Positions 40,002-49,677 are shown, counted from the first letter of the stretch. The stretch: DNA of 64,000 nucleotides from Ignavibacteriales bacterium (GCA_016707585.1 JADJHL010000008.1:806001-870000), one strand, 5' to 3'. Numbers and translations: made by a program. The notes: generated from the sequence alone by a model not told the origin.

Positions 40002-41741
40002 TTAGACAGTATCAGTAATTTTTTGATTTTGAAAATCAACTAATTTTTTATAGTAGCTATTTAGTTTTAACAATTCCTTGTGAGTTCCGCTTTCTACAAT
40101 CTTTCCGTTTGAGAAGACAATAATTTTATCAAATATTTCCATTTGCACGATTCGATGTGTTATAAATAAAATAGATTTATCTGTTTTGATCTTAGAAATT
40201 GTTTCCAAAATTTTCTTTTCTGTTAGATTATCAACGTGAGAATTTATTTCATCAAATATTATTATTTGTGAATCCTTTAATAATGCTCTTGCAATTGTTA
40301 AACGTTTACTTTCTCCACCACTTAATTTTTTACCTAACTCGCCAATATTTGCATTTAATTTTTCTGGTAAGTCATTTACGAATGTATTAAGATTAACCTC
40401 AGATAATGTAAGTATAAGTTCTTCATCTGTTGCATCAGGTTTTGCAACTAGAAGATTTTCTTTTATTGTTCCGGTAAATAAATGGACTTTTTGCGGTACA
40501 ACAGAAATAATATTTCTAATTCTGTCATCAGAAATATTTTTATAGTTTAGGCTACCAAGAAAAATATCACCAGAATTATAATCCCATAGTTTGGTTAAGA
40601 TGTTTACAAGTGTAGATTTACCAGCACCACTTGCACCAACAATTGCAACTTTTTCTCCGGGATTAACTGAAAAGGAAATATTTGAAAGTGCGTTAGTCTT
40701 GTTGTTATAAGAAAAGGAAATATTATCTAATCTTAAATTGTAATCAGAAGAAAATTCTGTAACAGTATTTTGGTAAGGTGATTGATTAGTCGTCTCAGTA
40801 ATTTCAAACAATCTTTTTCCTGCTTCTGTGCTCTTTCCAAGATATTGAAATGCTTGTGGAATTTGTGCAACAGCTTCGAACGATGCCATAATTCCAATTG
40901 AAATTACAGATAAATAAACACCTTCAAGAATTCCACTTGTAACATCCGGAATCGCTGCAAATAACATTATAATTACAGTCAAGTTCATCATTAATCCGGT
41001 TAAACTTTCGTGCAAAGATTGAATGTTATTCATTCTTGTTTGAGCTTTGATCAGTTTATTATTTAGAACATCAAAATCATTTATCCATTTGTCTTTTTGA
41101 TTATAAAATATTAATTCTGAAATACCTTGTAAGTTATCAATTGAAAATTCTTTGAGATTAGATTTAAGTGTAGTTATTGTTTTACTTGTTTTATTACTTA
41201 ATAAAAAAGTTAATAAGGGAATTCCAATTGCAGAAGTAAAGAACATAAATATAAATATCAGCGAATAAGTTAAACTGAATATACTCAGCAGCCCAAACAT
41301 CAATAAAGAAGTTGCAACAAAAATAAAGGGTGGTGAAATCACTCTAACAAAAACGTGTTCAATACTTTCAATATCTTCAATAGATCTTGATAGTAAATCT
41401 CCACTCGAAAAATCAATTGTTTTTGATGGAACAATAGGAATTAAAGATTTGAAAAACCAGACTCTAAATTTTGCAAGCAGTTTAAATGTAACGTTGTGTG
41501 ATATATATCTTTCTAAATATCTAAAAATACCACGCGATATTCCAAAAAATCTTACTCCAACAATAGCAACTTGCAATTGGTAAATTGGTGTTTGCATTGT
41601 AGCTTTAGCTATTAAGTATGAGGATGTCATCATCAATCCAATACCACTTCCAACTGTAAAAAATCCTAATAGTGCTGCAAGCAGCATCCAGAATTTGTAT
41701 TCTTTTCCAAGTGAAACAATTTTGATAAATGTTTTTAACAT
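40002..41741 (-). CDS. cydC: Thiol reductant ABC exporter subunit CydC
   Basis: 579 residues. A six-helix membrane domain (~1-310) is fused to an ABC domain with Walker A VAIVGASGAGKSTLVNI, signature LSGGESKRLTIARALL and Walker B SQIIIFDEINS. With CydD it forms a heterodimer that exports glutathione/cysteine-type thiols to the periplasm and is needed for heme insertion into cytochrome bd. Its start overlaps the cydD stop by seven bases. The Walker B continuation reads DEINSHVD rather than the usual DEPTAHLD, which may reflect asymmetry between the two ATP sites. Confidence 0.93.
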   Translation of the reverse strand: MLKTFIKIVSLGKEYKFWMLLAALLGFFTVGSGIGLMMTSSYLIAKATMQTPIYQLQVAIVGVRFFGISRGIFRYLERYISHNVTFKLLAKFRVWFFKSLIPIVPSKTIDFSSGDLLSRSIEDIESIEHVFVRVISPPFIFVATSLLMFGLLSIFSLTYSLIFIFMFFTSAIGIPLLTFLLSNKTSKTITTLKSNLKEFSIDNLQGISELIFYNQKDKWINDFDVLNNKLIKAQTRMNNIQSLHESLTGLMMNLTVIIMLFAAIPDVTSGILEGVYLSVISIGIMASFEAVAQIPQAFQYLGKSTEAGKRLFEITETTNQSPYQNTVTEFSSDYNLRLDNISFSYNNKTNALSNISFSVNPGEKVAIVGASGAGKSTLVNILTKLWDYNSGDIFLGSLNYKNISDDRIRNIISVVPQKVHLFTGTIKENLLVAKPDATDEELILTLSEVNLNTFVNDLPEKLNANIGELGKKLSGGESKRLTIARALLKDSQIIIFDEINSHVDNLTEKKILETISKIKTDKSILFITHRIVQMEIFDKIIVFSNGKIVESGTHKELLKLNSYYKKLVDFQNQKITDTV

Positions 41742-43477
41742 ATTATTTCACCATGAGCATCAAGAAGTTTTTTATAGTAACCATTTGTTAATATTAACTC
41801 ATTGTGATTTCCAGATTCTTCAATCCTTCCATCTTTCATTACAATTATTTTATCAGCCTTAATAATAGTGTTTAAGCGGTGTGCAATAATTAAAACTGTT
41901 TTGCCAGAAAAAAGTTTGTACATATCTTTTACAATTTCTTCTTCAACAATCGGATCTAAATTTGCAGTTGGTTCATCTACAAAAAGCAGGGGAGAGTTGC
42001 GCAAATATGCTCGTGCAAGTGCTATTCTTTGGATTTCGCCGCCACTTAGCTTTGCTCCATTTTCACCAACTAAAGTATTGTATCCATTTGGAAGATCTAA
42101 AATAAATTCGTGGATGTGCGCAATTTTAGCGGCATTAACAACTTCTTCAAATGTTGCTCGTACATTTGCAATTTGTAAATTCTCACGAATAGATTTTGAA
42201 AATAGATGAGGATTTTGAGGAAGCCAGGCAAGATTTTCTCTCCAGGTTTCTTTTTTAACTAAATGTAAATCTGTTTCTCCAATAAAAATATTTCCTTCTG
42301 TTGGGTTGAAAAATCTTAACAGGATATTCATTAAAGTAGTTTTACCAGATCCTGATGCTCCAACAATAGCAGTTACTTTATTAGTCTCGATTGTTAAAGA
42401 AATATTATCTAGTGCTTTTGTTGCTCTATCCGAATAAGTGTAAGAAATATTTTTTAAGATAATTGAATTATTCTGAGCAAAAGTAAAATCATCTTTAGTA
42501 TTGGATGTAAAATTTGATTTTGTTGTATTATAATTCAGTACATCCTTTATTCTCTCAAACGCTGCGATGCCTTCCATTCCGGCATGATAAGTTGTTCCTA
42601 AAATTCTTAGTGGCAAATAAAACTCAGGAGCAATAATTAAAATGAAAAGTGCATCAGAAAAAACAAAGTTTCCATTTAACAATCTTAAACCTATTTCAAC
42701 TGCAATTACCGCCACACTAAGTGTTGCCGTAACTTCAAGAACAAGTGCGGAAAGGAAAGCAATCTTTAAAACATTTAGAGTTTTAATCCTGAAAAGATTA
42801 GAAAAATCATTGATCTTATCTATTGCTTCCTGAGTTCGATTAAATAGTTTTAAAGTTGGTAACCCTTGCAAAACATCTAAAAAGTAAGCACTCATTCTGC
42901 TTAATGTTTGCCATTGTTTCTTGTTCATCTTTTCTGCAATTGATCCAATGAGAAACATAAATATTGGAATTATTGGCGCAGTAACGATAAATACAATTGC
43001 GGTAAGCCAATCAAGTGGAAAAACAAATACCAAAATTAATATTGGAATAAAAACCGAGAGAAACATTTGCGGCAAAAACTTTGAAAAGTAGTCTTCAAGT
43101 TTATCAACACCATTTAATAAAGTATTTACAAGTTCTCCGGTTCTTTCAGATTTTAGAGTTAATGGCCCAATTTCTTCAATCTTTATTAAAAGTTTTTTGC
43201 GAAAAGATTTTTTGATGAAAGAAACAAGTCTAGTAGAAAAAAAATGCTGGCACCAACTTAAAAGTGATTTGACTAAAGCTAGGGCAATAAAAATTACTAT
43301 AAGAGTTGAAACATCTTGCAACGTTTGCTTAGATAAAAAAACTCCATTTATAATTTTACTTAAGGATAATGCCAGTAAAATTGTTGTTACAGCGGCAAGC
43401 AATCCAAAAAAAATAACAAGAATAAAGTTTATTCTTACTGGTTTAATTTCACTAAAAAGTTCTTTACTAAAATTCAT
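41735..43477 (-). CDS. cydD: Thiol reductant ABC exporter subunit CydD
   Basis: 580 residues. The membrane domain (~1-310) is followed by an ABC domain: Walker A AIVGASGSGKTTLMNILLRF, signature LSGGEIQRIALARAYL, Walker B LLFVDEPTANLDP, H-loop LIIAHRL. It pairs with CydC. It lies upstream of cydC with overlapping codons, and downstream of cydAB with the PsiE-like gene between, consistent with assembly of the same bd oxidase. Confidence 0.93.
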   Translation of the reverse strand: MNFSKELFSEIKPVRINFILVIFFGLLAAVTTILLALSLSKIINGVFLSKQTLQDVSTLIVIFIALALVKSLLSWCQHFFSTRLVSFIKKSFRKKLLIKIEEIGPLTLKSERTGELVNTLLNGVDKLEDYFSKFLPQMFLSVFIPILILVFVFPLDWLTAIVFIVTAPIIPIFMFLIGSIAEKMNKKQWQTLSRMSAYFLDVLQGLPTLKLFNRTQEAIDKINDFSNLFRIKTLNVLKIAFLSALVLEVTATLSVAVIAVEIGLRLLNGNFVFSDALFILIIAPEFYLPLRILGTTYHAGMEGIAAFERIKDVLNYNTTKSNFTSNTKDDFTFAQNNSIILKNISYTYSDRATKALDNISLTIETNKVTAIVGASGSGKTTLMNILLRFFNPTEGNIFIGETDLHLVKKETWRENLAWLPQNPHLFSKSIRENLQIANVRATFEEVVNAAKIAHIHEFILDLPNGYNTLVGENGAKLSGGEIQRIALARAYLRNSPLLFVDEPTANLDPIVEEEIVKDMYKLFSGKTVLIIAHRLNTIIKADKIIVMKDGRIEESGNHNELILTNGYYKKLLDAHGEIIC

Positions 43478-43526
43478 TTGAAAAGTGGTTGTACAATCAG
43501 ACCATCATTAATAATTATCATAAATA

Positions 43527-43952
43527 TTAGACCTTGTATTTTTTTAACAAAACAATAGAAACGACAAAAATTAAAATCATTACTGATAACACACTTATTT
43601 CTAACATATAAGTATTAATTTTTTCTTGATAGTAAGCTGTTTCAACACTTATAATTAAGATTCTCCGGATAGCTGCAATCAAACCAACTATTAAAAAAGG
43701 TTCGGCGCACAAAACGTGATCACGCATTGTAATTCTTACAGTGTAAAGGATTTCAAGAACCATAACTAATAAAAGTGTTTTAGAAATAATCTCAATTAGT
43801 ACTTTTAATTGGTTGGCTTCCTGAAAAACTTGTGGGAAAGTTAGTATTTCATTGTAGATCAAAAGAAAAGAACTTGCTATTAAAAGCAATGCAACAACTG
43901 AGTATATAATATCCTCAACTACATTTAGCGACGATAAAATTATCTTTTTCAT
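43527..43952 (-). CDS. PsiE-like (phosphate-starvation-inducible E family) membrane protein
   Basis: 141 residues with four hydrophobic helices (IIYSVVALLLIASSFLLIY, ISKTLLLVMVLEILYTVRI, CAEPFLIVGLIAAIRRILII, MLEISVLSVMILIFVVSIVLL). The RDHVLCAEPFL and IRRILI segments match the PsiE family pattern. The function of the family is not established. It lies between the cydB terminator and cydD, so it may be transcribed with cydDC. Its place in a bd oxidase locus hints at an envelope or redox role. Confidence 0.8.
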   Translation of the reverse strand: MKKIILSSLNVVEDIIYSVVALLLIASSFLLIYNEILTFPQVFQEANQLKVLIEIISKTLLLVMVLEILYTVRITMRDHVLCAEPFLIVGLIAAIRRILIISVETAYYQEKINTYMLEISVLSVMILIFVVSIVLLKKYKV

Positions 43953-44004
43953 ATTCTTTTCTGATATTGTTTTTTTATAAACTACAAATTATTTTAATAA
44001 GAAA

Positions 44005-44032
44005 GGGAAGGATCAGTTATTTTTTCCTTCCC
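44005..44032 (-). terminator. Terminator after cydB
   Basis: GGGAAGGA (44005-44012) and TCCTTCCC (44025-44032) form an 8-bp stem. On the minus strand it is followed by TTTCTTATT, 25 bases past the cydB stop. It probably separates cydAB from the PsiE-like/cydDC genes, or attenuates read-through. Confidence 0.75.
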
Positions 44033-44056
44033 TCATAAATAATATAGCTATTCTAT

Positions 44057-45070
44057 TTAGTACTCGAGTTTAGACTTTGTAGAAACTCTTTTTCTAAAAA
44101 TCCAGTAAGACCAGGCTTGATAAGCTAAAACAATTGGTACAAATATTAATGCCACAATGCTCATAACTTGTAAAGTGTAAGGGCTTGATGAAGCATTATA
44201 AATTGTTAAACTAAAATCATTGTTTGTGCTTGATACCATTACTCTTGGAAACAATCCCATAAAAACTGTAACGGTTGAAAATGCAATTGTAATTCCTGTC
44301 ATTACAAATGCCCAACCTTCTTTTTTAATCTTGAGTAAATAACCAACAGAAAGTATAGCAACACCAGCTAAAATTGGAATTACCCCAGGATTTACACCAA
44401 GCTTTGAAAACATATCTGTATCAAAGTATCCAAAAATTACATAAACAAAAAGTAATGCTGTTGCAGGTAACCAAAGTTTACCTGCTACATTTCTTGCTCT
44501 ATCTAAAAGTGTATCTGTTAATTTTAATGATAAGAAAATTGAACCATGTAAAGTAAAAAGTAACACAGAAGCTATTCCACCAACTAGAGAATATGGGTTT
44601 AACAGTGTAAAAAAGTTTCCTGTGTAATTCATATTTGCATCGATTGGAACGCCGCGGATAATGTTTGATATTGCAACACCCCAAAGTAATGCTGGAACAA
44701 AACTTCCAACAAAGATTACCCAGTCCCATCGATTACGCCAAACAGGATCATCTTTTTTACTTCTATATTCAAATGCAACACCGCGAGCAATTAAAGCTAA
44801 AAGCATTACAACAAGTGCTAAATAAAATCCACTAAATAAAGTTGCGTACCAGTTTGGAAAAGCTGCAAACATTGCTCCGCCAGCAGTTAGCATCCAAACT
44901 TCGTTACCATCCCAAAAAGTTCCGATAGAATTAATTATTGCGCGACGTTCTCTATCTTCTTTGCCTATGAATGGCAAGAGAATTCCTACTCCGTAGTCAA
45001 ATCCCTCTAAAAAGAAAAATCCGATAAAGAGTACAGTGATTAGTATAAACCAAATTATATTTAAGTCCAT
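44057..45070 (-). CDS. cydB: Cytochrome bd ubiquinol/menaquinol oxidase subunit II
   Basis: 337 residues with the family opening WFILITVLFIGFFFLEGFDY and GVGILLPFIGKEDRERRAII, then NEVWMLTAGGAMFAAFPNWY and about eight to nine membrane helices. It pairs with CydA to form the oxygen-reducing quinol oxidase of the inner membrane. Its start is nine bases past the cydA stop. Confidence 0.95.
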   Translation of the reverse strand: MDLNIIWFILITVLFIGFFFLEGFDYGVGILLPFIGKEDRERRAIINSIGTFWDGNEVWMLTAGGAMFAAFPNWYATLFSGFYLALVVMLLALIARGVAFEYRSKKDDPVWRNRWDWVIFVGSFVPALLWGVAISNIIRGVPIDANMNYTGNFFTLLNPYSLVGGIASVLLFTLHGSIFLSLKLTDTLLDRARNVAGKLWLPATALLFVYVIFGYFDTDMFSKLGVNPGVIPILAGVAILSVGYLLKIKKEGWAFVMTGITIAFSTVTVFMGLFPRVMVSSTNNDFSLTIYNASSSPYTLQVMSIVALIFVPIVLAYQAWSYWIFRKRVSTKSKLEY

Positions 45071-45079
45071 TGTTTTCTC

Positions 45080-46465
45080 CTATGCTTTACTTAAAATATT
45101 GTCTTCAACTGCTTCATGATCTTCAATCTCAATTTCATTAACACTTCTTACGGCAAATTTTTTCATCAACGAAATCATTATCACCATAAGGACTGCATAA
45201 ATTGCAGTATAAGCAATTAGTGAGAATAAAACTTCGCCAGCAGAAACTGTGTTTGAAACAGAATTAGCAGTTGTAAATAAGCCAAAAACTGTCCAGGGTT
45301 GTCTTGCAATTTCTGTAAACAACCATCCTGTTGAGTTTGCAATAACTGGAAGCAGCATTGACCAGAAAACTATTTTATAAGTTATTGGTTTAAACTCATA
45401 ATTTTGTTTGTAAGCTTTTAAAAGTGAGAGTGCAGCAATCAATAACATTAAAAATCCGGCGCCAACCATAATTCTAAAAGTCCAGTAAGAAATTGCAACT
45501 GGTGGAACATAATCACCCGGACCAAATTTCTCCTCGGTTTCTTTTTGTAATTGATTGATTCCTTTTACTTCGCCTTCAAATTTGTTGTAGGCTAAAAAAC
45601 TTAATCCACCAGAAAATTTTATAGCAAAAATATCTTTACGATTTGCTTCATCACCAAAAGTAAATAAAGACATTGCTGCAGGATTTTCAGTTTCCCATAA
45701 AGCTTCTGCTGCTGCCATTTTCATTGGTTGAACTTTAATCATATACTGAGCTTGTGTGTGACCAACAAGGATAACTAATAATGATCCAAACAAAGCATAA
45801 GCTGCACCAAACTTAAAAGATTTTTTAAACACATCGTGCTTTTCATTTTTTACAAGATGATATGCGCTGATGGATAAGATTAAAAATCCTGCCGTAGCAA
45901 CTGCACCAAAAAATACGTGTGGAAATTGAACCCAAAGATGTCCGTTTGTTATCAATGCAAAGAAGTCTGTCATCTCTGCACGACCGTTTCGAACCGCATA
46001 TCCAACAGGTTGCTGCATAAAAGAGTTAGCAGCTAAAATCCAGATTGCAGAAAGATTAGAACCGATTGCAACTAACCAGATTGCTGTAAGATGAAGTTTT
46101 TTGGAGATTCTATCCCAGCCAAAAATCCAGATTCCTAAAAAAGTTGATTCCATAAAAAATGCAAGCAAAGCTTCTATTGCTAAAGGCGCACCAAAGATAT
46201 CTCCCATAAATCTTGAGTACTGCGACCAGTTCATTCCGAATTGAAATTCCTGAACGATACCGGTGACAACTCCAATAGCAAAGTTGATCAAGAAAAGTTT
46301 TCCCCAGAACTTTGTCATTTTTTTATAGCTTTCATTTCCAGTTCGGTAGTATGCTGTTTGCATAATTGCTACTGCTATAGAAAGTCCGAGAGTAATAGGA
46401 ACAAAGAAAAAGTGATATACAGTTGTTACAGCAAACTGCAATCGAGAAAGAGTTAATACATCCAT
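45080..46465 (-). CDS. cydA: Cytochrome bd oxidase subunit I (short Q-loop type)
   Basis: 461 residues. The N-terminal helix contains the heme ligand His18 in AVTTVYHFFFVPITLGLSI. A second His region lies in HLWVQFPHVFFGAVATAGF, and a Met-containing ligand helix in YWTFRIMVGAGFLML. The length is shorter than the long-Q-loop E. coli protein (~522), so it belongs to the short Q-loop class. It binds hemes b558, b595 and d, and oxidises menaquinol or ubiquinol while reducing oxygen to water. It lies 33 bases downstream of the Rrf2 regulator gene, apparently in one transcript. Confidence 0.95.
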   Translation of the reverse strand: MDVLTLSRLQFAVTTVYHFFFVPITLGLSIAVAIMQTAYYRTGNESYKKMTKFWGKLFLINFAIGVVTGIVQEFQFGMNWSQYSRFMGDIFGAPLAIEALLAFFMESTFLGIWIFGWDRISKKLHLTAIWLVAIGSNLSAIWILAANSFMQQPVGYAVRNGRAEMTDFFALITNGHLWVQFPHVFFGAVATAGFLILSISAYHLVKNEKHDVFKKSFKFGAAYALFGSLLVILVGHTQAQYMIKVQPMKMAAAEALWETENPAAMSLFTFGDEANRKDIFAIKFSGGLSFLAYNKFEGEVKGINQLQKETEEKFGPGDYVPPVAISYWTFRIMVGAGFLMLLIAALSLLKAYKQNYEFKPITYKIVFWSMLLPVIANSTGWLFTEIARQPWTVFGLFTTANSVSNTVSAGEVLFSLIAYTAIYAVLMVIMISLMKKFAVRSVNEIEIEDHEAVEDNILSKA

Positions 46466-46498
46466 ATTCTATCCTCTTTTAATGTTGTAAGAATAAAG

Positions 46499-46920
46499 TT
46501 ATTTAAATTGTTGAAATACATAATCAGAAATTTTTTGATTCTTTAAATTTTCAATTAAATTTTTTTCCTGCGCTAAAAAGAAAGAATGAAACTTACATCC
46601 GAACATTAGCTCACAAGTAAAATGATCATTCATACAATCATTCAATCGCATTTTATATCCAACTGCGTTAAGAATATCCCAGATAGAAATTTCATTTGGG
46701 TTTACTTTTAAAAACACACCACCGTACTTACCCTGAACTGAGCCAGTTATATTTGCATTTTTTAGTTTATGTATAATTCTAGCCGCAAAGATTTTTGAGA
46801 GATGAAGTTTTTGGAAAGCTGATTTACGTTAATAATTTGACCTTGTGGCATTCCAGCTAAAAAAGCTGTAATTCTTAGCGAATAATCTTGTTCTTTACTA
46901 AATAAACTATTTGTCTTCAT
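46499..46920 (-). CDS. Rrf2-family redox regulator, interrupted by one frameshift
   Basis: The span encodes ~140 residues from the ATG at 46920 (MKTNSLFSKEQDYSLRIT). The first frame carries ALAFLAGMP-like Rrf2 N-terminal sequence up to QLSKNF. The other frame continues HLSKIFAARIIHKLKNANI, the recognition helix and wing, then GKYGGVFLK and the C-terminal part to 46499. One missing base near 46804-46807 joins them. Three Cys in CMNDHFTCELMFGC have spacing C-X6-C-X5-C, similar to the iron-sulfur-binding triad of NsrR/IscR-type Rrf2 proteins. It heads the cydAB genes, so it likely senses nitric oxide, oxygen or iron-sulfur status and controls the oxidase. An operator-like dyad is immediately upstream. 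Confidence 0.85.
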
Positions 46921-46926
46921 ATATTC

Positions 46927-46953
46927 TAAATATTACTTGTGAAGTATTGTTTA
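46927..46953. promoter_or_regulatory. Candidate operator of the Rrf2-cydAB operon
   Basis: A 27-base imperfect dyad centred on TACTT-GTG-AAGTA (46934-46946). Ten of twelve arm positions pair, extending out to TAAA/TTTA. It ends seven bases upstream of the Rrf2 start and abuts the predicted -10 element, so bound protein would block transcription start. Auto-repression by the Rrf2 protein is the natural inference. Confidence 0.5.
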
Positions 46954-46982
46954 AAAATATGATAGATAGTATTTAGTGTCAA
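46954..46982 (-). promoter_or_regulatory. Predicted promoter of the Rrf2-cydAB operon
   Basis: On the minus strand a consensus -35 TTGACA (46982-46977) is followed, after exactly 17 bases, by TATTTT (46959-46954) as a -10. The expected start of transcription falls within the adjacent dyad. Confidence 0.5.
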
Positions 46983-47262
46983 CAAATAATAGAATAAAAT
47001 ATTAGTTGCGTACATCAAAATGTTAACTTTTTTAATATTTTGATATTTGAGAATATTGAAAAACTTTGAGCACTTTTGTTAAAAATAGATTTTCTATTTC
47101 ACTTAAAAACCAAACTCCATTCTTTCTTTTACATTTTGTTAAAATCAATTTGTGACTTTATAAGTTGATGAATAATGAGATTCAAATTGTAATAATGTTA
47201 TATAAGTGGTAAATTTTTTTGTGAAATTTTAATCCATTTTAAATGAAAAAAGAGAGATAATT
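46983..47262. other. Remaining divergent gap between Rrf2 gene and purM
   Basis: About 280 AT-rich bases with no ORF and no recognisable riboswitch. AGAGAG at 47251-47256 is the likely ribosome site for purM. I see no other defined element. Confidence 0.4.
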
Positions 47263-48258
47263 TTGGATCAAACGTACAAATCAGCTGGTGTTGATATTGA
47301 AGCAGGAGAAAAAACTGTTGATAAAATTAAAGGCTACGCTAAATCTACATTTAACAAAAGTGTTTTAGCAGATATAGGAATGTTTGGTGCTTTTTATGAA
47401 CCTGATTTTACCGGTTTAGAAAAACCTGTTTTAGTATCATCTGTTGATGGAGTTGGAACAAAGTTAAAGATTGCAGTTGATATGGAGAAGTATGATACGA
47501 TTGGTCAGGATTTAGTAAACCATTGTGTAAATGATATTGCTGTATGCGGTGCTAAACCACTTTTCTTTTTAGATTATTATGCAACAGGAAAATTAAATCC
47601 AGATAACGCAGCAAATGTTATTAAGGGATTTGCAACTGCATGTAAAGAAAATGATTGTGCACTTGTTGGCGGAGAAACTGCAGAAATGCCTGGTTTGTAT
47701 CAGGAAAATGATTTTGATGTTTCAGGTACAATCGTAGGAGTTGTTGATAAATCTAAAATTATTGATGGAAAGAGAATCCAAAAAGGTGATTTACTGATTG
47801 GATTTCCATCAAACGGATTGCATACAAATGGTTACTCACTTGCAAGAAAAGTTTTACTTGAAAAATTTAGTGTAACAGATTTTGTTCCAGAACTAAACAA
47901 CATTCTTGGTGATGAACTTCTTAAAGTTCACAAATCTTATCTCCAATTAATTACTGCATTAAAAAATTCTGTTGATGTAAAAGGATTATCTCACATTACA
48001 GGTGGAGGAATAATTGGAAACACAAAACGTATAATTCCAAAAGGTTTTGATTTGTTAATTCATTGGGGAACGTGGGATATGCCAGCTATCTTTAAATTGA
48101 TTCAGCACACAGCAAATATATCAAACGAAGAAATGCACAAAGTTTTTAATTGCGGGATTGGTTTAATTGCAGTTGTATCCAAAGAAGAAAAATTAAATGC
48201 GTTTCAAGTTGCACACGATATACATGAACATCCATTGTTGATTGGTGAAGTGATTTAA
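47263..48258 (+). CDS. purM: Phosphoribosylformylglycinamidine cyclo-ligase (AIR synthetase)
   Basis: 331 residues. The start is a TTG at 47263 with AGAGAG seven bases ahead; the nearest ATG upstream runs into a stop, so the non-AUG start is needed. Family motifs are YKSAGVDIEAGE, LVSSVDGVGTKLKIA, DLVNHCVNDIAVCGAKPLFF, CALVGGETAEMPGLY and HITGGGIIGNTKRI. It makes aminoimidazole ribotide from FGAM with ATP in purine synthesis. It abuts the TatD gene with no gap (TAA-ATG). Confidence 0.95.
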   Translation: MDQTYKSAGVDIEAGEKTVDKIKGYAKSTFNKSVLADIGMFGAFYEPDFTGLEKPVLVSSVDGVGTKLKIAVDMEKYDTIGQDLVNHCVNDIAVCGAKPLFFLDYYATGKLNPDNAANVIKGFATACKENDCALVGGETAEMPGLYQENDFDVSGTIVGVVDKSKIIDGKRIQKGDLLIGFPSNGLHTNGYSLARKVLLEKFSVTDFVPELNNILGDELLKVHKSYLQLITALKNSVDVKGLSHITGGGIIGNTKRIIPKGFDLLIHWGTWDMPAIFKLIQHTANISNEEMHKVFNCGIGLIAVVSKEEKLNAFQVAHDIHEHPLLIGEVI

Positions 48259-49621
48259 ATGTTTATCGATACGCATGCTCATTTATTTTTTGAAAACTTT
48301 AAAGAAGATGTTGATGATGTAATTCAAAGAGCAAAAGATAATAGTATTGATTTTATTGTCGTTCCTGCAACAGATATTAAAACCGCTAAAGAAGCAATTG
48401 AGCTAGCTGAAAAGTACGGAACAGATTTATGCCACTGTCGGTATTCATCCTCACGATACAAAAGATTGGAATGAAAATTTAATTCCGGAAATTGAAGCAC
48501 TAGCAAAACATCCCAAAGTTGTAGCAATTGGTGAAATTGGTTTAGATTATTATTACGATTTCTCTCCTCAGGATCAACAGATAAAAGCTTTCAAATCTCA
48601 ACTAGATCTTGCATTAAAACTCGAACTTCCTGTTGTAATTCACAATCGAGATTCTGATGAAGATATGATGGATATAATTCAGAGTTATTGCGGCACTGGA
48701 TTAAAGGCTCAATTCCATTGCTATAATGGCTCACTTGATGATGCTTTAGAATTTATGAAGATGAATCATTTTATTTCTTTTACAGGAAATATTACTTTTA
48801 AAAAGAGTGATGGATTAAGAGATATTCTTAAGCACATAGATTTAAATCATATTATGTTAGAAACTGATTCACCATTTATGACTCCTGTTCCATATCGTGG
48901 AAAAAGAAACGAACCCTCTTATGTTAAATATGTAGCTCAGCAAATTGCAGAAATTCATAAATTGTCTTTGGAAGATGTTGGTAGAATAACATCGCTTAAT
49001 GCTTTTAGATTTTTTGGAATTGGTAACGCACCAAAAACAAGTTTTACTTATTTGCTCGAAAATTCTTTATACATTAATGTTACAAATCGTTGTAATGCTG
49101 ATTGCACATTTTGCAGAAGAAAAGAAGATCCGTTTTTGCGCGGTTACAATCTTGGAATGAAAAAATCGGAAGAACCAACCGCGGAAGTTTATATTAGTGA
49201 AATCGGTGATCCAAAAAAATATGATGAAATTGTTTTCTGCGGATACGGTGAACCCACAATTCGTTGGGATGTTGTTAGAGAAGTTGCAAAGTATGTTAAA
49301 GCAAATGGCGGCAAAACAAGAATGAACACTAACGGACACGGAAATATCATCAACAAAAAAGATATTACTCCTGAAATGAAAGATATAATTGATGTTATTT
49401 CAATAAGTCTTAATTCTTATGATCCAAAACAATATGCTGAATTAATGCAGGTTAGCGAAACACATTTTGATGAAATGAAAAATTTTGCTCGGCTTGCAAA
49501 ACAGTGCGTTAATAAAGTTGTAATGAGCGTTGTTTCGTTGGATGAAGTTGAGATTGAAAAATCCCGTAAAGTTGTTGAAGATGAAATTGGTGTAGAGTTT
49601 AGAATAAGAACGTATTTCTAA
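48259..49621 (+). CDS. tatD: TatD-family nuclease fused to a radical SAM domain, interrupted by one frameshift
   Basis: The span encodes ~453 residues. The N-terminal TatD metallo-hydrolase starts MFIDTHAHLFFENF. After a frame break near 48424-48430 it reads YATVGIHPHD, VAIGEIGLDYYYD, VVIHNRDSDED and MLETDSPFMTP, which supply the usual His/Glu/Asp metal ligands. From ~residue 265 a radical SAM domain follows: NVTNRCNADCTFCRRK with the CX3CX2C cluster motif, EIVFCGYGEPTIRW, and MNTNGHGNI. A TatD-linked radical SAM family is known in which the two are adjacent or fused; the reaction is not established. One extra T in TTT explains the break. It is the second gene of a purM-led transcript. Confidence 0.9.
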
Positions 49622-49632
49622 AATATTTTGTC

Positions 49633-49652
49633 ATTCCCGCGAAGGCAGGAAT
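49633..49652 (+). repeat. REP-like palindrome (CATTCCCGCGAAGGCAGGAAT type)
   Basis: ATTCCCGC (49633-49640) and GCAGGAAT (49645-49652) form a hairpin around GAAG with one mismatch, inside TCATTCCCGCGAAGGCAGGA. This exact sequence style is a widely dispersed palindromic repeat of many bacterial genomes. It sits in a 56-base gap between two co-oriented genes. Confidence 0.65.
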
Positions 49653-49677
49653 CTATTTTAAATTAAGGGCATTTCTG

